From Bacillota bacterium (lineage in GTDB: Bacteria > Bacillota > Bacilli > Bu12), in contig JADBKH010000013.1 in the NCBI GenBank assembly GCA_014896485.1, positions 23,124 to 87,123 of the forward strand: a stretch of DNA of 64,000 nucleotides, written 5' to 3'. The translations under genes and the position numbers were made by a program. This document shows, in pieces, positions 46,771-56,388 of the stretch. The notes beneath the pieces are model-generated. The model was not told the DNA's origin. It was given only the letters and a program-made list of their open reading frames with translations, and searched no databases. The first letter of the stretch is position 1. Each line of letters begins with the position of its first letter.

Positions 46771-47003
46771 GGTCCACTGGTTTGTTGGGCCCTTCGACAG
46801 GGATGATGCGGCAAACAAAGAGCAGTGGAGCCACCTGCATTCCGGAGCAGATTCCTCCAGAGGAGCGGTGTAAGCTGTCAGCGCAAACGTCTGGCAGAAA
46901 GCTGAAAAAGGAATGCTTGAACGAATCGCCGATGGGAAGCAAGGGTGCATACCTACTCCGATGCAAGGCTGCCTGCCGCGGCGCGGGAGGAAGGTGAGGA
47001 AGA
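46771..47003 (+). ncRNA. Candidate structured leader RNA of infA, no family recognised
   Basis: TCCACTG (46773-46779)/CAGTGGA (46823-46829); GCATTCC (46837-46843)/GGAATGC (46910-46916) enclosing two further stems; TGCAT/ATGCA; SD-overlapping hairpin 46972-46990. Confidence 0.35.
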
Positions 47004-47222
47004 ACGGCCAAGGAAGATGCCATCGAAGTGCAGGGAAGGGTCATCGAGTCTCTACCCAATGCCATGTTTCGCGTCGAATTGGAGAATGGACACCAGATCT
47101 TGGCCCACGTTTCCGGAAAGATTCGGATGCACTACATTCGAATTCTTCCTGGGGATCGGGTCACGGTCGAGCTCTCTCCCTACGACTTGACGCGAGGCAG
47201 AATCACCTATCGGTTTAAATAG
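47004..47222 (+). CDS. infA: Translation initiation factor IF-1, apparent ACG start
   Basis: ACG GCC AAG GAA GAT GCC ATC GAA GTG: (M)[71 protein letters not shown]; in-frame TGA at 46995 precedes it. Confidence 0.92.
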   Translation, partial: TAKEDAIEVQGRVIESLPNAMFRVELENGHQILAHVSGKIRMHYIRILPGDRVTVELSPYDLTRGRITYRFK

Positions 47223-47245
47223 CGGTTGCGGTAAGGAGGTACGAG

Positions 47246-47359
47246 ATGAAGGTGCGCCCATCGGTGAAGCGTATCTGTGATAAATGTCAGATCATCAAAC
47301 GCCATGGTCGTGTGATGGTGATCTGTGAGAATCCGAAGCACAAACAACGGCAGGGGTAA
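47246..47359 (+). CDS. rpmJ: 50S ribosomal protein L36
   Basis: [37 protein letters not shown]; read directly, not in the ORF track. Confidence 0.96.
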   Translation: MKVRPSVKRICDKCQIIKRHGRVMVICENPKHKQRQG

Positions 47360-47404
47360 GGTGGGGATGAGAGAAATCCTCGGAAAAGGTGAAGGGAGGA
47401 AAGG

Positions 47405-47773
47405 ATGCCGCGCATTGCAGGAGTCGATCTGCCCCGCGACAAGCGCATTGAGATCGCGCTGACGTACATCTATGGCATTGGCCTGCCGACTTCCCAGAAG
47501 ATTCTCCGGGAGACCGGCGTGGATCCAGCGACGCGGGTACGGGATTTGACAGAAGACGAGACCACGAAACTGCGCGACTACATCGAGAAGAATGTGCGCG
47601 TAGAAGGTGACTTGCGCCGGGACGTGGCGCTCAACATTCGTAGATTGACGGAAATTGGCTGCTACCGTGGAATCCGGCACCGCCGTGGGTTGCCCGTACG
47701 CGGACAGCGCACCCGGACCAATGCCCGCACACGCAAAGGGCCGCGCAAGACCGTTGCTGGCCACAGGAAGTAA
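47405..47773 (+). CDS. rpsM: 30S ribosomal protein S13
   Basis: [26 protein letters not shown]. Confidence 0.96.
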   Translation: MPRIAGVDLPRDKRIEIALTYIYGIGLPTSQKILRETGVDPATRVRDLTEDETTKLRDYIEKNVRVEGDLRRDVALNIRRLTEIGCYRGIRHRRGLPVRGQRTRTNARTRKGPRKTVAGHRK

Positions 47774-47815
47774 GCGTCTGTGACGGAATATCTGAGCTTT
47801 TGAAGGGAGAAATGC

Positions 47816-48238
47816 ATGCCTCCGGCAACACAACACCGGGGTGGATCGGCCAGGGCGAGTGCAGCCGCGCGTCGGCGTCGGGAACGGCGTCACGTCGATC
47901 GCGGAATCGCCCATATCTATTCCACCTTCAACAATACGATCATCACCATCACCGACATGCAGGGAAATGCGCTGGCGTGGTCCAGTGCAGGCAAAGAGGG
48001 CTTTAAGGGGTCGCGCAAAAGCACGCCCTTTGCGGCCCAGGTCGCGGCAGAGGCAGCGGCCAAGCAGGCTGCCGAAGCTGGCATGAGACAAGTGGAAGTC
48101 TACGTGAAAGGCCCGGGTGCAGGTCGCGAGGCAGCCATTCGCGCTTTACAGGCTGCCGGTCTAGAAGTGAACCTCATTCGGGATGTGACGCCGGTTCCAC
48201 ACAATGGCTGCCGGCCCCCCAAACGGCGGCGCGTCTGA
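47816..48238 (+). CDS. rpsK: 30S ribosomal protein S11
   Basis: [30 protein letters not shown]. Confidence 0.96.
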   Translation: MPPATQHRGGSARASAAARRRRERRHVDRGIAHIYSTFNNTIITITDMQGNALAWSSAGKEGFKGSRKSTPFAAQVAAEAAAKQAAEAGMRQVEVYVKGPGAGREAAIRALQAAGLEVNLIRDVTPVPHNGCRPPKRRRV

Positions 48239-48306
48239 GTCGACACGAAAAAACGAACCGATTGAAGGCGATCGGGTTCAACGAGGAGAAAGGTGGAAAA
48301 ACTGAT

Positions 48307-48927
48307 ATGGCACGCTATACAGGGCCAAAGTGCCGCCTTTGCCGCCAGGCGGGGTTGAAGCTCTATCTGAAGGGCGAGAAATGTTACACCGACAAATGTC
48401 CGGTCGCTCGCCGTCCTTACCCCCCTGGCATGCATGGACAGGGCAGGCACCGCTCTTCTGAATACGGACGGCAGTTGCGCGAAAAGAACAAGGCCAGAAA
48501 CTTTTATATGGTGCTGGAGCGGCAGTTTACCCGGTATGTGGATGAAGCAGAACGCCGACAGGGCGTCAGCGGTGAGACGTTGTTGCAACTGCTCGAATCC
48601 CGGTTGGATGCGGTCTTGTGGCGCTTGGGGATTGCAGCGTCAAAGGCGCAAGCGAGACAGATGATCCGCCACGATCACATCGCCGTCAATGGACGTAAGG
48701 TCAACATCCCGTCGTTTCTGGTGCGTCCGGGCGACACTGTGACCGTTCGTGAAAAAAGTCGCTCGCTGGGCATCTTTGACGTCGAAGCGATCGCAGCACG
48801 GCCAGTCGCACCCTGGCTGCAGCGTCAGGAAGATCAGCTGGGTGGGAGCTTCTTGCGCCAGCCAGCTCGGGATGAGATCGACACACCGGTACAGGAATCG
48901 ATGATCATCGAGTACTACTCGCGTTGA
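48307..48927 (+). CDS. rpsD: 30S ribosomal protein S4
   Basis: [26 protein letters not shown]...YPPGMHGQ. Confidence 0.96.
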   Translation: MARYTGPKCRLCRQAGLKLYLKGEKCYTDKCPVARRPYPPGMHGQGRHRSSEYGRQLREKNKARNFYMVLERQFTRYVDEAERRQGVSGETLLQLLESRLDAVLWRLGIAASKAQARQMIRHDHIAVNGRKVNIPSFLVRPGDTVTVREKSRSLGIFDVEAIAARPVAPWLQRQEDQLGGSFLRQPARDEIDTPVQESMIIEYYSR

Positions 48928-48994
48928 TCGGTGTGGGCTTGCAGGGTGGATTCTCCGTTGTCTATCGCCGCTTGCGCGAGGAGGGTGAAAGCCT

Positions 48995-49939
48995 TTGGTA
49001 GAGTTGGAACGGCCGAAGGTCGCACGCGTCTCTTCGGACGGCAAATACGGGAAGTTTGTGGTAGAGCCCCTGGCTCAAGGCTACGGCACGACACTGGGCA
49101 ATGCGATGCGGCGCGTGCTGCTTTCCTCACTGCCTGGGGCAGCCGTGCGCCGGGTCAAGATCGAAGGGGTGCTCCACGAATTTTCTACGATTCCTGGCGT
49201 CTACGAAGATGTCACGGAAATCATTTTGAACCTCAAGCAGATCGCGCTGCGCATCTGGTCGGAGTCGGCAGATGAGGAGACGCTCATTCTCGATGCCGAA
49301 GGCCCCGCCGAGGTAAAGGCAGGGGATTTGCGTGTCGGGCCGGATGTGGAGATCATGAATCCCGATCTTCACCTGGCAACACTCTCTGCAGACGCGCACC
49401 TCTACATGGAGATCTCGGCAGGCAAAGGGCGAGGGTACCATTCTGCCGAGGCCAACAAGCTGGAAGGTCAGCCGATCGGGGTCATTCCCATCGATTCGCT
49501 GTACAGCCCTGTCACACGGGTCAATTATCAAGTGGAAAATGCCCGCGTGGGCCAGCAAACGAATTACGATCGGCTGATTCTTGAGGTGTGGACAGACGGC
49601 TCGTTGTTGCCGGCAGAAGCGGTCAGTGAGGCGGCCAAGATCCTCATTGACCAATTCCAGCTGTTCACCAAACTCCAGGCACAGGAGGCGCCTTCCGAAA
49701 CCGGGGATGCAGATGCAGCGGGCAGCGACAACAAGCTGCTGCAGATGCCTATTGAAGAGCTCGACATGTCCGTGCGCTCGTACAATTGTCTCAAACGCGC
49801 AGGTATCAATACGGTTGGAGATCTGACTTCGCGCACGGAGGAAGAGATGATGAAAGTGCGCAATCTGGGACGCAAGTCTCTGGATGAAGTGATCGCCAAG
49901 TTGGCTGAAATCGGACTTTCGTTGCGCAACGACGACTGA
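48995..49939 (+). CDS. rpoA: DNA-directed RNA polymerase subunit alpha
   Basis: TTG start; [23 protein letters not shown]; alpha-[22 protein letters not shown]. Confidence 0.96.
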   Translation: MVELERPKVARVSSDGKYGKFVVEPLAQGYGTTLGNAMRRVLLSSLPGAAVRRVKIEGVLHEFSTIPGVYEDVTEIILNLKQIALRIWSESADEETLILDAEGPAEVKAGDLRVGPDVEIMNPDLHLATLSADAHLYMEISAGKGRGYHSAEANKLEGQPIGVIPIDSLYSPVTRVNYQVENARVGQQTNYDRLILEVWTDGSLLPAEAVSEAAKILIDQFQLFTKLQAQEAPSETGDADAAGSDNKLLQMPIEELDMSVRSYNCLKRAGINTVGDLTSRTEEEMMKVRNLGRKSLDEVIAKLAEIGLSLRNDD

Positions 49940-49953
49940 AGGGAGGCGAGCAG

Positions 49954-50400
49954 ATGCCGGCGAAGTACAAGGGCTATCGCAAACTGGGGCGTTCTACCGG
50001 GGAACGCCAAGCACTGTTGCGCAATTTGGTGAGCCAATTGATCATCCATGAATCGATCCAAACCACCGAGGCACGTGCCAAAGAGGCACGTTCCTTGGCT
50101 GAAAAAGCGATTACCCTGGCCAAAGCAGACAGTGTCAATGCCAGGCGGCAAGCCGTCCGGTTGGTCTACAACCATACTGTCGATGCACAGGCAAAGAAAG
50201 AGGCTTACAAGCAGGTTCGCAAGTCACGGGAGTACCTCAATTCGCAAGCTTTCAAAGAGGCGCAGCGTGACGTGGTCCAGAAACTCTTTGAAGAGATCGG
50301 TCCGCGTTACAAAGATCGTCCAGGGGGCTACACGCGCATCGTTCGTCTCGGACCTCGCAAGGGAGACGGGGCGCCCATCGTCCTGCTTCAATTGGTCTGA
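49954..50400 (+). CDS. rplQ: 50S ribosomal protein L17
   Basis: [38 protein letters not shown]-terminus [15 protein letters not shown]. Confidence 0.95.
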   Translation: MPAKYKGYRKLGRSTGERQALLRNLVSQLIIHESIQTTEARAKEARSLAEKAITLAKADSVNARRQAVRLVYNHTVDAQAKKEAYKQVRKSREYLNSQAFKEAQRDVVQKLFEEIGPRYKDRPGGYTRIVRLGPRKGDGAPIVLLQLV

Positions 50401-50412
50401 ACCGTCACACGG

Positions 50413-50442
50413 CACAAAGGGCGGGGCAACCCGTCCTTTGTG
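50413..50442 (+). terminator. Hairpin after rplQ
   Basis: CACAAAGGGCGGG-GCAA-CCCGTCCTTTGTG stem followed by TTATT. Confidence 0.5.
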
Positions 50443-50498
50443 TTATTGTGAGGGAGAACAGGGTGCTGTTTTGAGTCGTTGCAGCGGGGGGAAGAACA

Positions 50499-51320
50499 GT
50501 GCGACTGGAAGCACGGGGGCTCGGCTATACCTATCCGGCTGTCCCACAACCGGCGGTGCAGCCCTTCGATTTGACCGTGACGGAGCACAGCTGGATAAGT
50601 GTTATCGGGCCCAGTGGCTCCGGCAAATCGACCTTGGCCAAATTGTTGGCAGGTCTTCTGCCGCCGACAGAGGGCACGCTTTGGGTTGACGGGCTTTCCA
50701 CTACAGAGCCGGAAGGAGAGCGGCGCTTGCGCAGCCAGACGGCGGTGATCTTCTCCAACCCGCAAAATCAGTTTCTCGGTGCCTCTGTCGAAGAAGATAT
50801 TGCCTTTGGTCCAGAGAATCTGGGACTTTCGACAGCGGAGATCGCTGCCCGTGTCGATGCAGCCATCGCTGCACTACAGCTTGAGGAAGTACGGCACCGA
50901 GCTCCCCACGAGCTTTCCGGTGGACAGATGCAACGTGTGGCATTGGCGGGTGCGCTGGCGATGCAGTCGACGCTGTTGATTCTGGATGAACCGACTGCGA
51001 TGTTGGATCGCCAAGGGGCACAGGCATTGGTCGGAACAGTGGAACAGCTTTACACGCAAGGACATGGGATCGTCTGGGTGACGCATGACTTGATCGAAGC
51101 TGCCCATGCCCAATGCGTTTTGATCCTGGAAAGAGGAAAGCTGGTCGCGACAGGAGATCCGCAGAAGCTCCTCGTCGACGAAACGCTTCTCGCCCAGGTG
51201 GGTCTGTCCCTTCCGCCCGTTGCCCGCTTGGCGGCTGCGCTAGAGGGCGTCGGTTTTCCTCCGCTCGGCCGGCCCTTACAACCAGCGGCGTTGGTGGAGC
51301 GCATATGGGCCTGCAGGTAA
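50499..51320 (+). CDS. ecfA1: ECF transporter ATPase EcfA1
   Basis: IGPSGSGKSTLAKLLAGLLPPTEG, SGGQMQRVALAGALAM; syntenic after rplQ. Confidence 0.92.
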   Translation: MRLEARGLGYTYPAVPQPAVQPFDLTVTEHSWISVIGPSGSGKSTLAKLLAGLLPPTEGTLWVDGLSTTEPEGERRLRSQTAVIFSNPQNQFLGASVEEDIAFGPENLGLSTAEIAARVDAAIAALQLEEVRHRAPHELSGGQMQRVALAGALAMQSTLLILDEPTAMLDRQGAQALVGTVEQLYTQGHGIVWVTHDLIEAAHAQCVLILERGKLVATGDPQKLLVDETLLAQVGLSLPPVARLAAALEGVGFPPLGRPLQPAALVERIWACR

Positions 51321-52231
51321 GCGATCTCCATTTCACCTATGACGAGGGTACGGAGCTGTTTCATGGCCTCTCTTTCGAAGTAGCCTCAGGGGAACGGATC
51401 GCCCTGATCGGGTCGAATGGTTCCGGCAAATCGACGCTTCTGCTGCTGATAGCTGGACTTTTGGTACCCTCTAAAGGGCGGGTGGTCCTCGATGGACGGA
51501 CGATCCATCCCTCCCGTACCCCGCTGGCGCAAGCCCGCGGTCACATCGGCTTGGCACTGCAGCAGCCAGAGCGGCAACTTTTTGCCAACACGGTTGCAGA
51601 AGACATCGCCTTTGGTCCCACGCAGATCGGGGTGCCCAAGGAAGAGGTGGCCGCTCGTGTGGAAGAAGCATCGGCATTGGTCGGCCTGTCGAAAGCGCTG
51701 TTACAGCGCTCGCCCTTTACACTCTCCAGCGGGGAAGCTCGTCGCGCAGCTTTGGCCGGGATTTTGGCCATGCATCCGCAACTGCTGTTGCTCGATGAGC
51801 CGACAGCAGGATTGGATGCCGGAATGACACAGCAGTTCATCCTGCAGGTCAACCACTTTGTCGCTTCCTTGGGATCGACCCTGCTGCTGGTCACGCATGA
51901 TCCCGAGGTTGCAGCAGCGCTCTGTCAGCGCGCAGTCGCCTTAGAGGCGGGACAGATCCGCTACGATGGACCCTTAGATGGTGCTGCAGCTGCAGGATGG
52001 CTGACGACCGCTGCCTGGTCCGTGACGGAAGAACTTGCACGTCGCGATCCTGCATGGGTGGCGCACGCCCGTCAAGATGAGGCAATTGCAGCGGCGGCGA
52101 TGTGGTTTCGGTCGAGACAGGGGGATGTGTCGGTCATGGCTACAACCCCTCGTTTCCCGCGCTTTAACGGCGCGCCCTTGGGTGGAGACAGGACCGAACC
52201 TTTATCCCAGTGGAAAGAAGGAGGCACATAA
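51305..52231 (+). CDS. ecfA2: ECF transporter ATPase EcfA2
   Basis: IGSNGSGKSTLLLLIAGLLVPSKG; LLLLDEPTAGLD. Confidence 0.92.
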   Translation: MGLQVSDLHFTYDEGTELFHGLSFEVASGERIALIGSNGSGKSTLLLLIAGLLVPSKGRVVLDGRTIHPSRTPLAQARGHIGLALQQPERQLFANTVAEDIAFGPTQIGVPKEEVAARVEEASALVGLSKALLQRSPFTLSSGEARRAALAGILAMHPQLLLLDEPTAGLDAGMTQQFILQVNHFVASLGSTLLLVTHDPEVAAALCQRAVALEAGQIRYDGPLDGAAAAGWLTTAAWSVTEELARRDPAWVAHARQDEAIAAAAMWFRSRQGDVSVMATTPRFPRFNGAPLGGDRTEPLSQWKEGGT

Positions 52232-53041
52232 GTGCAGCACGGGGTGGTGTCGGGCGCCTACATCGCCACAGGGAGCTGGCTGCACCGTATGGACCCACGG
52301 GCAAAATGGCTGGCTGTACTTGTCTGGATGGTCTCGGTGTTACTCGCTCGTCCGTTGTGGGGGTATCCAGTGGAAGCGGCAACCTTGGCAGTGGTTCTGG
52401 CAACCACACGACTTCCCCTCAGCGCTCTCTTTCGCGGACTGGGGGCGATCTGGTGGCTGTTGGGCCTTTCGGCCCTCTTGCAGCTGCTCTATCAGCACGG
52501 TGGGGTTGTGCTGGTTCGGTTGGGACCGATCGTCGTCACCAGCGTCGGGGTGCGCCTGGCGGTGGTCTATACCCTGCGCGTTGTCCTTTTGGTTGCCGGG
52601 GCAGCGCTGATGACAGCGTCTACGACACCGCTGGCGCTCAGCCGCGGCCTGGAAGGATTGATGCGACCCTTGCGGCGCTGGTTGCCGGTGGCCGATTTTG
52701 CGATGATGCTCTCCATCGCCTTGCGCTTCATTCCTACGTTGTTGGAAGAACTCCAGTCGCTGCGCTTTGCGCAGGCAGCCCGCGGTGCCCGCTTCGATGA
52801 AGGGCATCTTTGGCATCGTATGCGCGCGCTGTTGCCTCTGTTGATTCCCCTGCTGGTCCTTTCGCTGCGCCGGGCAGACGAGATCGCTCTGGCGATGGAA
52901 GCACGCGGCTATGGGGCGGCCTCCGAGCGCGGGGCCCTGCACCCCCTGCAGTGGCGTCGGGCCGATACGCTCGCGTTGGCAGGGGCGGTCGGCATAGGGC
53001 TCTCTGGCCTGCTGCCAGGGCCCGTCTTGGGTGCTGGATGA
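52232..53041 (+). CDS. ecfT: ECF transporter transmembrane subunit EcfT
   Basis: SWLHRMDPRAKWLAVLVWM; AQAARGARFDEG; ALAMEARGYG. Confidence 0.92.
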   Translation: MQHGVVSGAYIATGSWLHRMDPRAKWLAVLVWMVSVLLARPLWGYPVEAATLAVVLATTRLPLSALFRGLGAIWWLLGLSALLQLLYQHGGVVLVRLGPIVVTSVGVRLAVVYTLRVVLLVAGAALMTASTTPLALSRGLEGLMRPLRRWLPVADFAMMLSIALRFIPTLLEELQSLRFAQAARGARFDEGHLWHRMRALLPLLIPLLVLSLRRADEIALAMEARGYGAASERGALHPLQWRRADTLALAGAVGIGLSGLLPGPVLGAG

Positions 53042-53844
53042 GCGGGGGTTCGCCGCGCAAGATCCTCCTTTGGCTGAGCTATCGGGGAGACGGTTTCCAT
53101 GGTTTTGCCAAGCAACCGGGGCAAACAACCGTACAGGGGACCTTGGAGGCCGCGTTGGCCGACGTTGTCGGAGAAGCGGTTCCCGTCGTTGGTGCGTCCC
53201 GCACCGATGCTGGTGTACATGCCCGTCGCACGGCAGCACACTTTGTCACGGCGCAGCCGATCGCACCGCAGCGTTGGGCGGCAGTGCTCAACGCCCAATT
53301 GCCGCCTCAACTGCGCATTCTCTCCTCTCAACAGGTGCCTCTCGACTTTCACGCCCGCTACACCGCCATTGGTAAAGAGTACCGCTACTTTGTGCTGCAC
53401 AGCCGTGCCCCGTCGCCGCTTCTGGTGCCGTACGTATACCGGGTCCATCGCACACTCGATCTTGTCGCCATGCAGCAGGCCGTGCAGGCGTTACGGGGTA
53501 CCCACGATTTCACGAGTTTTGCCAAAGCCGAGGCTGGAGGAAGACGGGTGCGCACGCTTCGCCGGCTCGAACTTTACGTCGGTGATCCGCCTGCGCTGCA
53601 TGCATCCGACGGCCAGCTGCTCACCTTTGTCGTCGAAGGGCCCGGATTTCTCTACAACATGGTCCGGATTCTGGTCGGCACCCTGCTTGCGGTGGGCAAC
53701 CATCAGTTCGATCCAGAAGCGATCCCATCGATGCTAAAGGCACGGGATCGGCAGCAGGCTGGGCCGACTGCGCCGAGTCAGGGCTTGGTTTTGTGGGAAG
53801 TGCGCTATCCGACCATTCCCCTGCTCTTCGGCCGGTCGTGGTAA
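53038..53844 (+). CDS. truA: tRNA pseudouridine(38-40) synthase TruA
   Basis: YRGDGFHGFAKQPGQTTVQGTLEAAL; GASRTDAGVHAR. Confidence 0.94.
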   Translation: MSGGSPRKILLWLSYRGDGFHGFAKQPGQTTVQGTLEAALADVVGEAVPVVGASRTDAGVHARRTAAHFVTAQPIAPQRWAAVLNAQLPPQLRILSSQQVPLDFHARYTAIGKEYRYFVLHSRAPSPLLVPYVYRVHRTLDLVAMQQAVQALRGTHDFTSFAKAEAGGRRVRTLRRLELYVGDPPALHASDGQLLTFVVEGPGFLYNMVRILVGTLLAVGNHQFDPEAIPSMLKARDRQQAGPTAPSQGLVLWEVRYPTIPLLFGRSW

Positions 53845-53877
53845 GATAGGAGCAACGTCATACAAGGAGTTAGAAAG

Positions 53878-54222
53878 ATGAGCTCAGAAGAGAGACCGGT
53901 TTGCCGGGTCTTGCAACAAATTCCGGACGCTTTGCAAGCCTGGGTAGACCGGCATCAAGCGGAGCCAGGGGTCCATTTCTATGATGATGGCACACATCAG
54001 TACGTGCTCATCGCTTTGGGACAACGAAAGACGGGGGGCCACAGCGTCGCTATCGATGCTGTGGAATGGAACGGTGAAACGGTGCTGGTTCATTACCATG
54101 AGCGGCTCCCGGGACCCCACACGCTGGTCACCCAGGTGATCAGCTATCCAACGGTACTACTGGAAGTAGAAGAGAGACAGGCGCGGGTTCTGGCTGTGCA
54201 AGGTCCAGCCGTACCCGTCTGA
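53878..54222 (+). CDS. PrcB C-terminal-like / protease-complex-type small protein
   Basis: YVLIALGQRKTGGHSVAIDAVEWNGETVLVHYHERLPGPHTLVTQVISYPTVLLEV, resembles PrcB_C fold sequence. Confidence 0.6.
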   Translation: MSSEERPVCRVLQQIPDALQAWVDRHQAEPGVHFYDDGTHQYVLIALGQRKTGGHSVAIDAVEWNGETVLVHYHERLPGPHTLVTQVISYPTVLLEVEERQARVLAVQGPAVPV

Positions 54223-54237
54223 CCAAGGGGCGAGGGT

Positions 54238-55497
54238 GTGTTTGAGGAGATTCCGTGGTTACTGCAGAAAGAGCCCCTCGTTTGGGCCTGGGCGGTGACG
54301 TTGCACGAGCGATTTCAGGCTGCTGCGACGTACCGGAGTGGAAGCTGGCGGCCTTCTTCTGGAACAACGCGCTATACGCGGATCCGTCTGCTGCGCCGAC
54401 ACAACGACGAGCGGGTCGGCAGGGCAGCTTTTGAGTTCGGCGATGAGGCGCAAGGCGACTGGCAAGATGCCTTGCAACGGGCCCTCCAGGAGGCGGCGGA
54501 AGATCACCGGCTTGCTTACGAGATGCCCTCTGTAAGCCCATTTCCAGAGATTGCATTGGGAGAAGAGATCGATCCTCCAGCCTCGGTGGAGGCGCTGGTG
54601 CAGCGGTGCCAACAGGCTGTCGCGGCAGAAGGGATTCGCCTGCTCTACGGCCAAGTGATCGCTGCCAGAGAACATGTGGAACTGAAAAACAGCAGTGATG
54701 CCTGGGGTGGCTATGATCATGGACAGCTGCATGTGACGCTTCGCCTGGCATTGCCAGAGGGGCAGCAAACCTTCGATCTCTCTGCGCAACGTCGCCGCGC
54801 CGATGATCTGCCCATCGAAACGATGGTGCAGGGGGCTGCACGATGGTTGCGTGATCGGGAGGCTGCCGTAGCGTTGCCGCAAACACCGGTGCGGCTTTTT
54901 TTGGGAGGACCGTTGGTCCGAGAGGTGGCTTTGGGACTCCGCACCCCACTCTCTGCCCAAGCTGTCCTCGCCGGATGGCCCCATGCGATTCCGGGGGAAG
55001 CTTTTGTGCCAGGGGCAAAGGACGAGGGAATGACGGTGGCGAGCAATGGCGTGCTGCCGTATGGCACAGCATCGGCACCGTTTGATCCGGAAGGGCTTCC
55101 CCAGTGGCGTACGGTGCTGGTGGAGCGCAATCGGGTGATCCGCCTTGCAGCAGATAGTGGCGATGCAGTGGCGCTGGGCATCTCTCCGACAGGGTCTTTC
55201 GCCAATGTCGAACTCTCGCTGGGAAAAGTTCCACAAGATCAGCTGCAGGCAGAGGCCCAACTCCATCTGTGCGTTGGGCGGGTCCAGTGGAAGCCAGAGG
55301 AAGGGAGGTTCGTCTTGCGCTTTCCCCTCGGCTACCTACGGCAAGGCCACCGGTGGGATCCGGTTTCGGGCGGTGAGATCCAAGGGTCTTTTGCCGCATT
55401 GTGGTCCGGCGCTTGTCCGAGCGCAGAACGGCTCTTTTTGGGAGATTACGAGGGCCCCAGCGGATTGTTGACCGCTCCATTTTCCGTGACGGCATGA
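54238..55497 (+). CDS. Divergent TldE/PmbA-like protein (putative)
   Basis: C-terminal pattern DEGMTVASNGVLPYGTASAPFDPEGLPQWRTVLVERNRVIRLAADSGDAVALGISPTGSFANVELSLG... resembles TldE/PmbA C-terminus. Confidence 0.45.
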   Translation: MFEEIPWLLQKEPLVWAWAVTLHERFQAAATYRSGSWRPSSGTTRYTRIRLLRRHNDERVGRAAFEFGDEAQGDWQDALQRALQEAAEDHRLAYEMPSVSPFPEIALGEEIDPPASVEALVQRCQQAVAAEGIRLLYGQVIAAREHVELKNSSDAWGGYDHGQLHVTLRLALPEGQQTFDLSAQRRRADDLPIETMVQGAARWLRDREAAVALPQTPVRLFLGGPLVREVALGLRTPLSAQAVLAGWPHAIPGEAFVPGAKDEGMTVASNGVLPYGTASAPFDPEGLPQWRTVLVERNRVIRLAADSGDAVALGISPTGSFANVELSLGKVPQDQLQAEAQLHLCVGRVQWKPEEGRFVLRFPLGYLRQGHRWDPVSGGEIQGSFAALWSGACPSAERLFLGDYEGPSGLLTAPFSVTA

Positions 55498-55564
55498 CGC
55501 GCAGGACGAAAAGCGAACGAGAAGCCTTGTTGCACGTATAGGATACATGAGGGAGTGGATGAAG

Positions 55565-56227
55565 ATGGGACTTTTTCGACGCTTACGGGATTTGACGATG
55601 TCGAATATCAACGCCCTGATCGACCAGGCAGAAGACCCTGTCAAGATGACCGATCAATATCTTCGTGACATGGAAGAGGATATCGGGGATGCGGAAGCGG
55701 CAGTGGCGCGGCAGATTGCAGTGGCCAAGGGGCTTGAACAGCAACTCAAGCAGACCGAGGAGGCAGCAGAGAAGCGAGCCAAGCAGGCGGAAACGGCCGT
55801 TCTTAAGGGAGACGACGAGCTGGCCAAGGAACTGTTGACAGAGAAAAAGCGTCTGGAGCAGAAAGCCGATGAACTACGGCCACAGGTAGAGCAGAGTCGG
55901 GCACAGACCGCGACTTTGCGCGAGCAACTCGACGAGATGCGCGAGCAGTATCAGGAACTCAAGCGCAAGCGGGATACACTCGTCGCACGGGCCGAAGCGG
56001 CAAAGGCGCAAAAGCAGATTGCGGAAGCTTTTTCGGGCTTTTCCAGTGACGGTGCGACAAGGGGATTTGACCGCATGGAAGAGAAGGTTCGGCGGATGGA
56101 GGCTGAGGCCGAAGCCCGAACTGTGGTGGACAAAGAGAAGGATTTGGACGAACGCGTTGCGGCTTTGGAGACGGACACTGTCGACGATGAGCTGGCTGCG
56201 TTGAAAAAACGGCTCGGCAAAACCTGA
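55565..56227 (+). CDS. PspA/IM30 family protein
   Basis: MGLFRRLRDLTMSNINALIDQAEDPVKMTDQYLRDMEEDIGDAEAAVARQIA. Confidence 0.92.
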   Translation: MGLFRRLRDLTMSNINALIDQAEDPVKMTDQYLRDMEEDIGDAEAAVARQIAVAKGLEQQLKQTEEAAEKRAKQAETAVLKGDDELAKELLTEKKRLEQKADELRPQVEQSRAQTATLREQLDEMREQYQELKRKRDTLVARAEAAKAQKQIAEAFSGFSSDGATRGFDRMEEKVRRMEAEAEARTVVDKEKDLDERVAALETDTVDDELAALKKRLGKT

Positions 56228-56388
56228 GATCACCTGATTTTGCACGACAACCCTTGACTTTCAGAGCACTCGCGGTAAGCTAGAGAACGCTTCGTTGTGC
56301 CGTTGCCCCGTCCAAGCGCGGTAATGCTGCGTCAGTACCTCCTCTGCCGCAGCGAGAAGCAGCGAACTGAACGAGGAGGAGTATTTTC

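Noticed and set aside
46925-46990. Cobalamin-riboswitch-like string GGGAAGCAAGGGTGCATACC...GCTGCC upstream of infA
   Set aside because: Only a partial similarity to the consensus; the B12 box/GCCACTG context is absent in the right order and the gene context is wrong.
46913-47218. 101-aa ORF overlapping infA in another frame
   Set aside because: Overlaps the unambiguous IF-1 sequence; no homology-like motifs.
54140-55495. 451-aa antisense ORF opposite the TldE-like gene
   Set aside because: Pro/Arg-rich low-complexity translation, typical of an antisense frame; the plus-strand ORF has family-like sequence and operon spacing.
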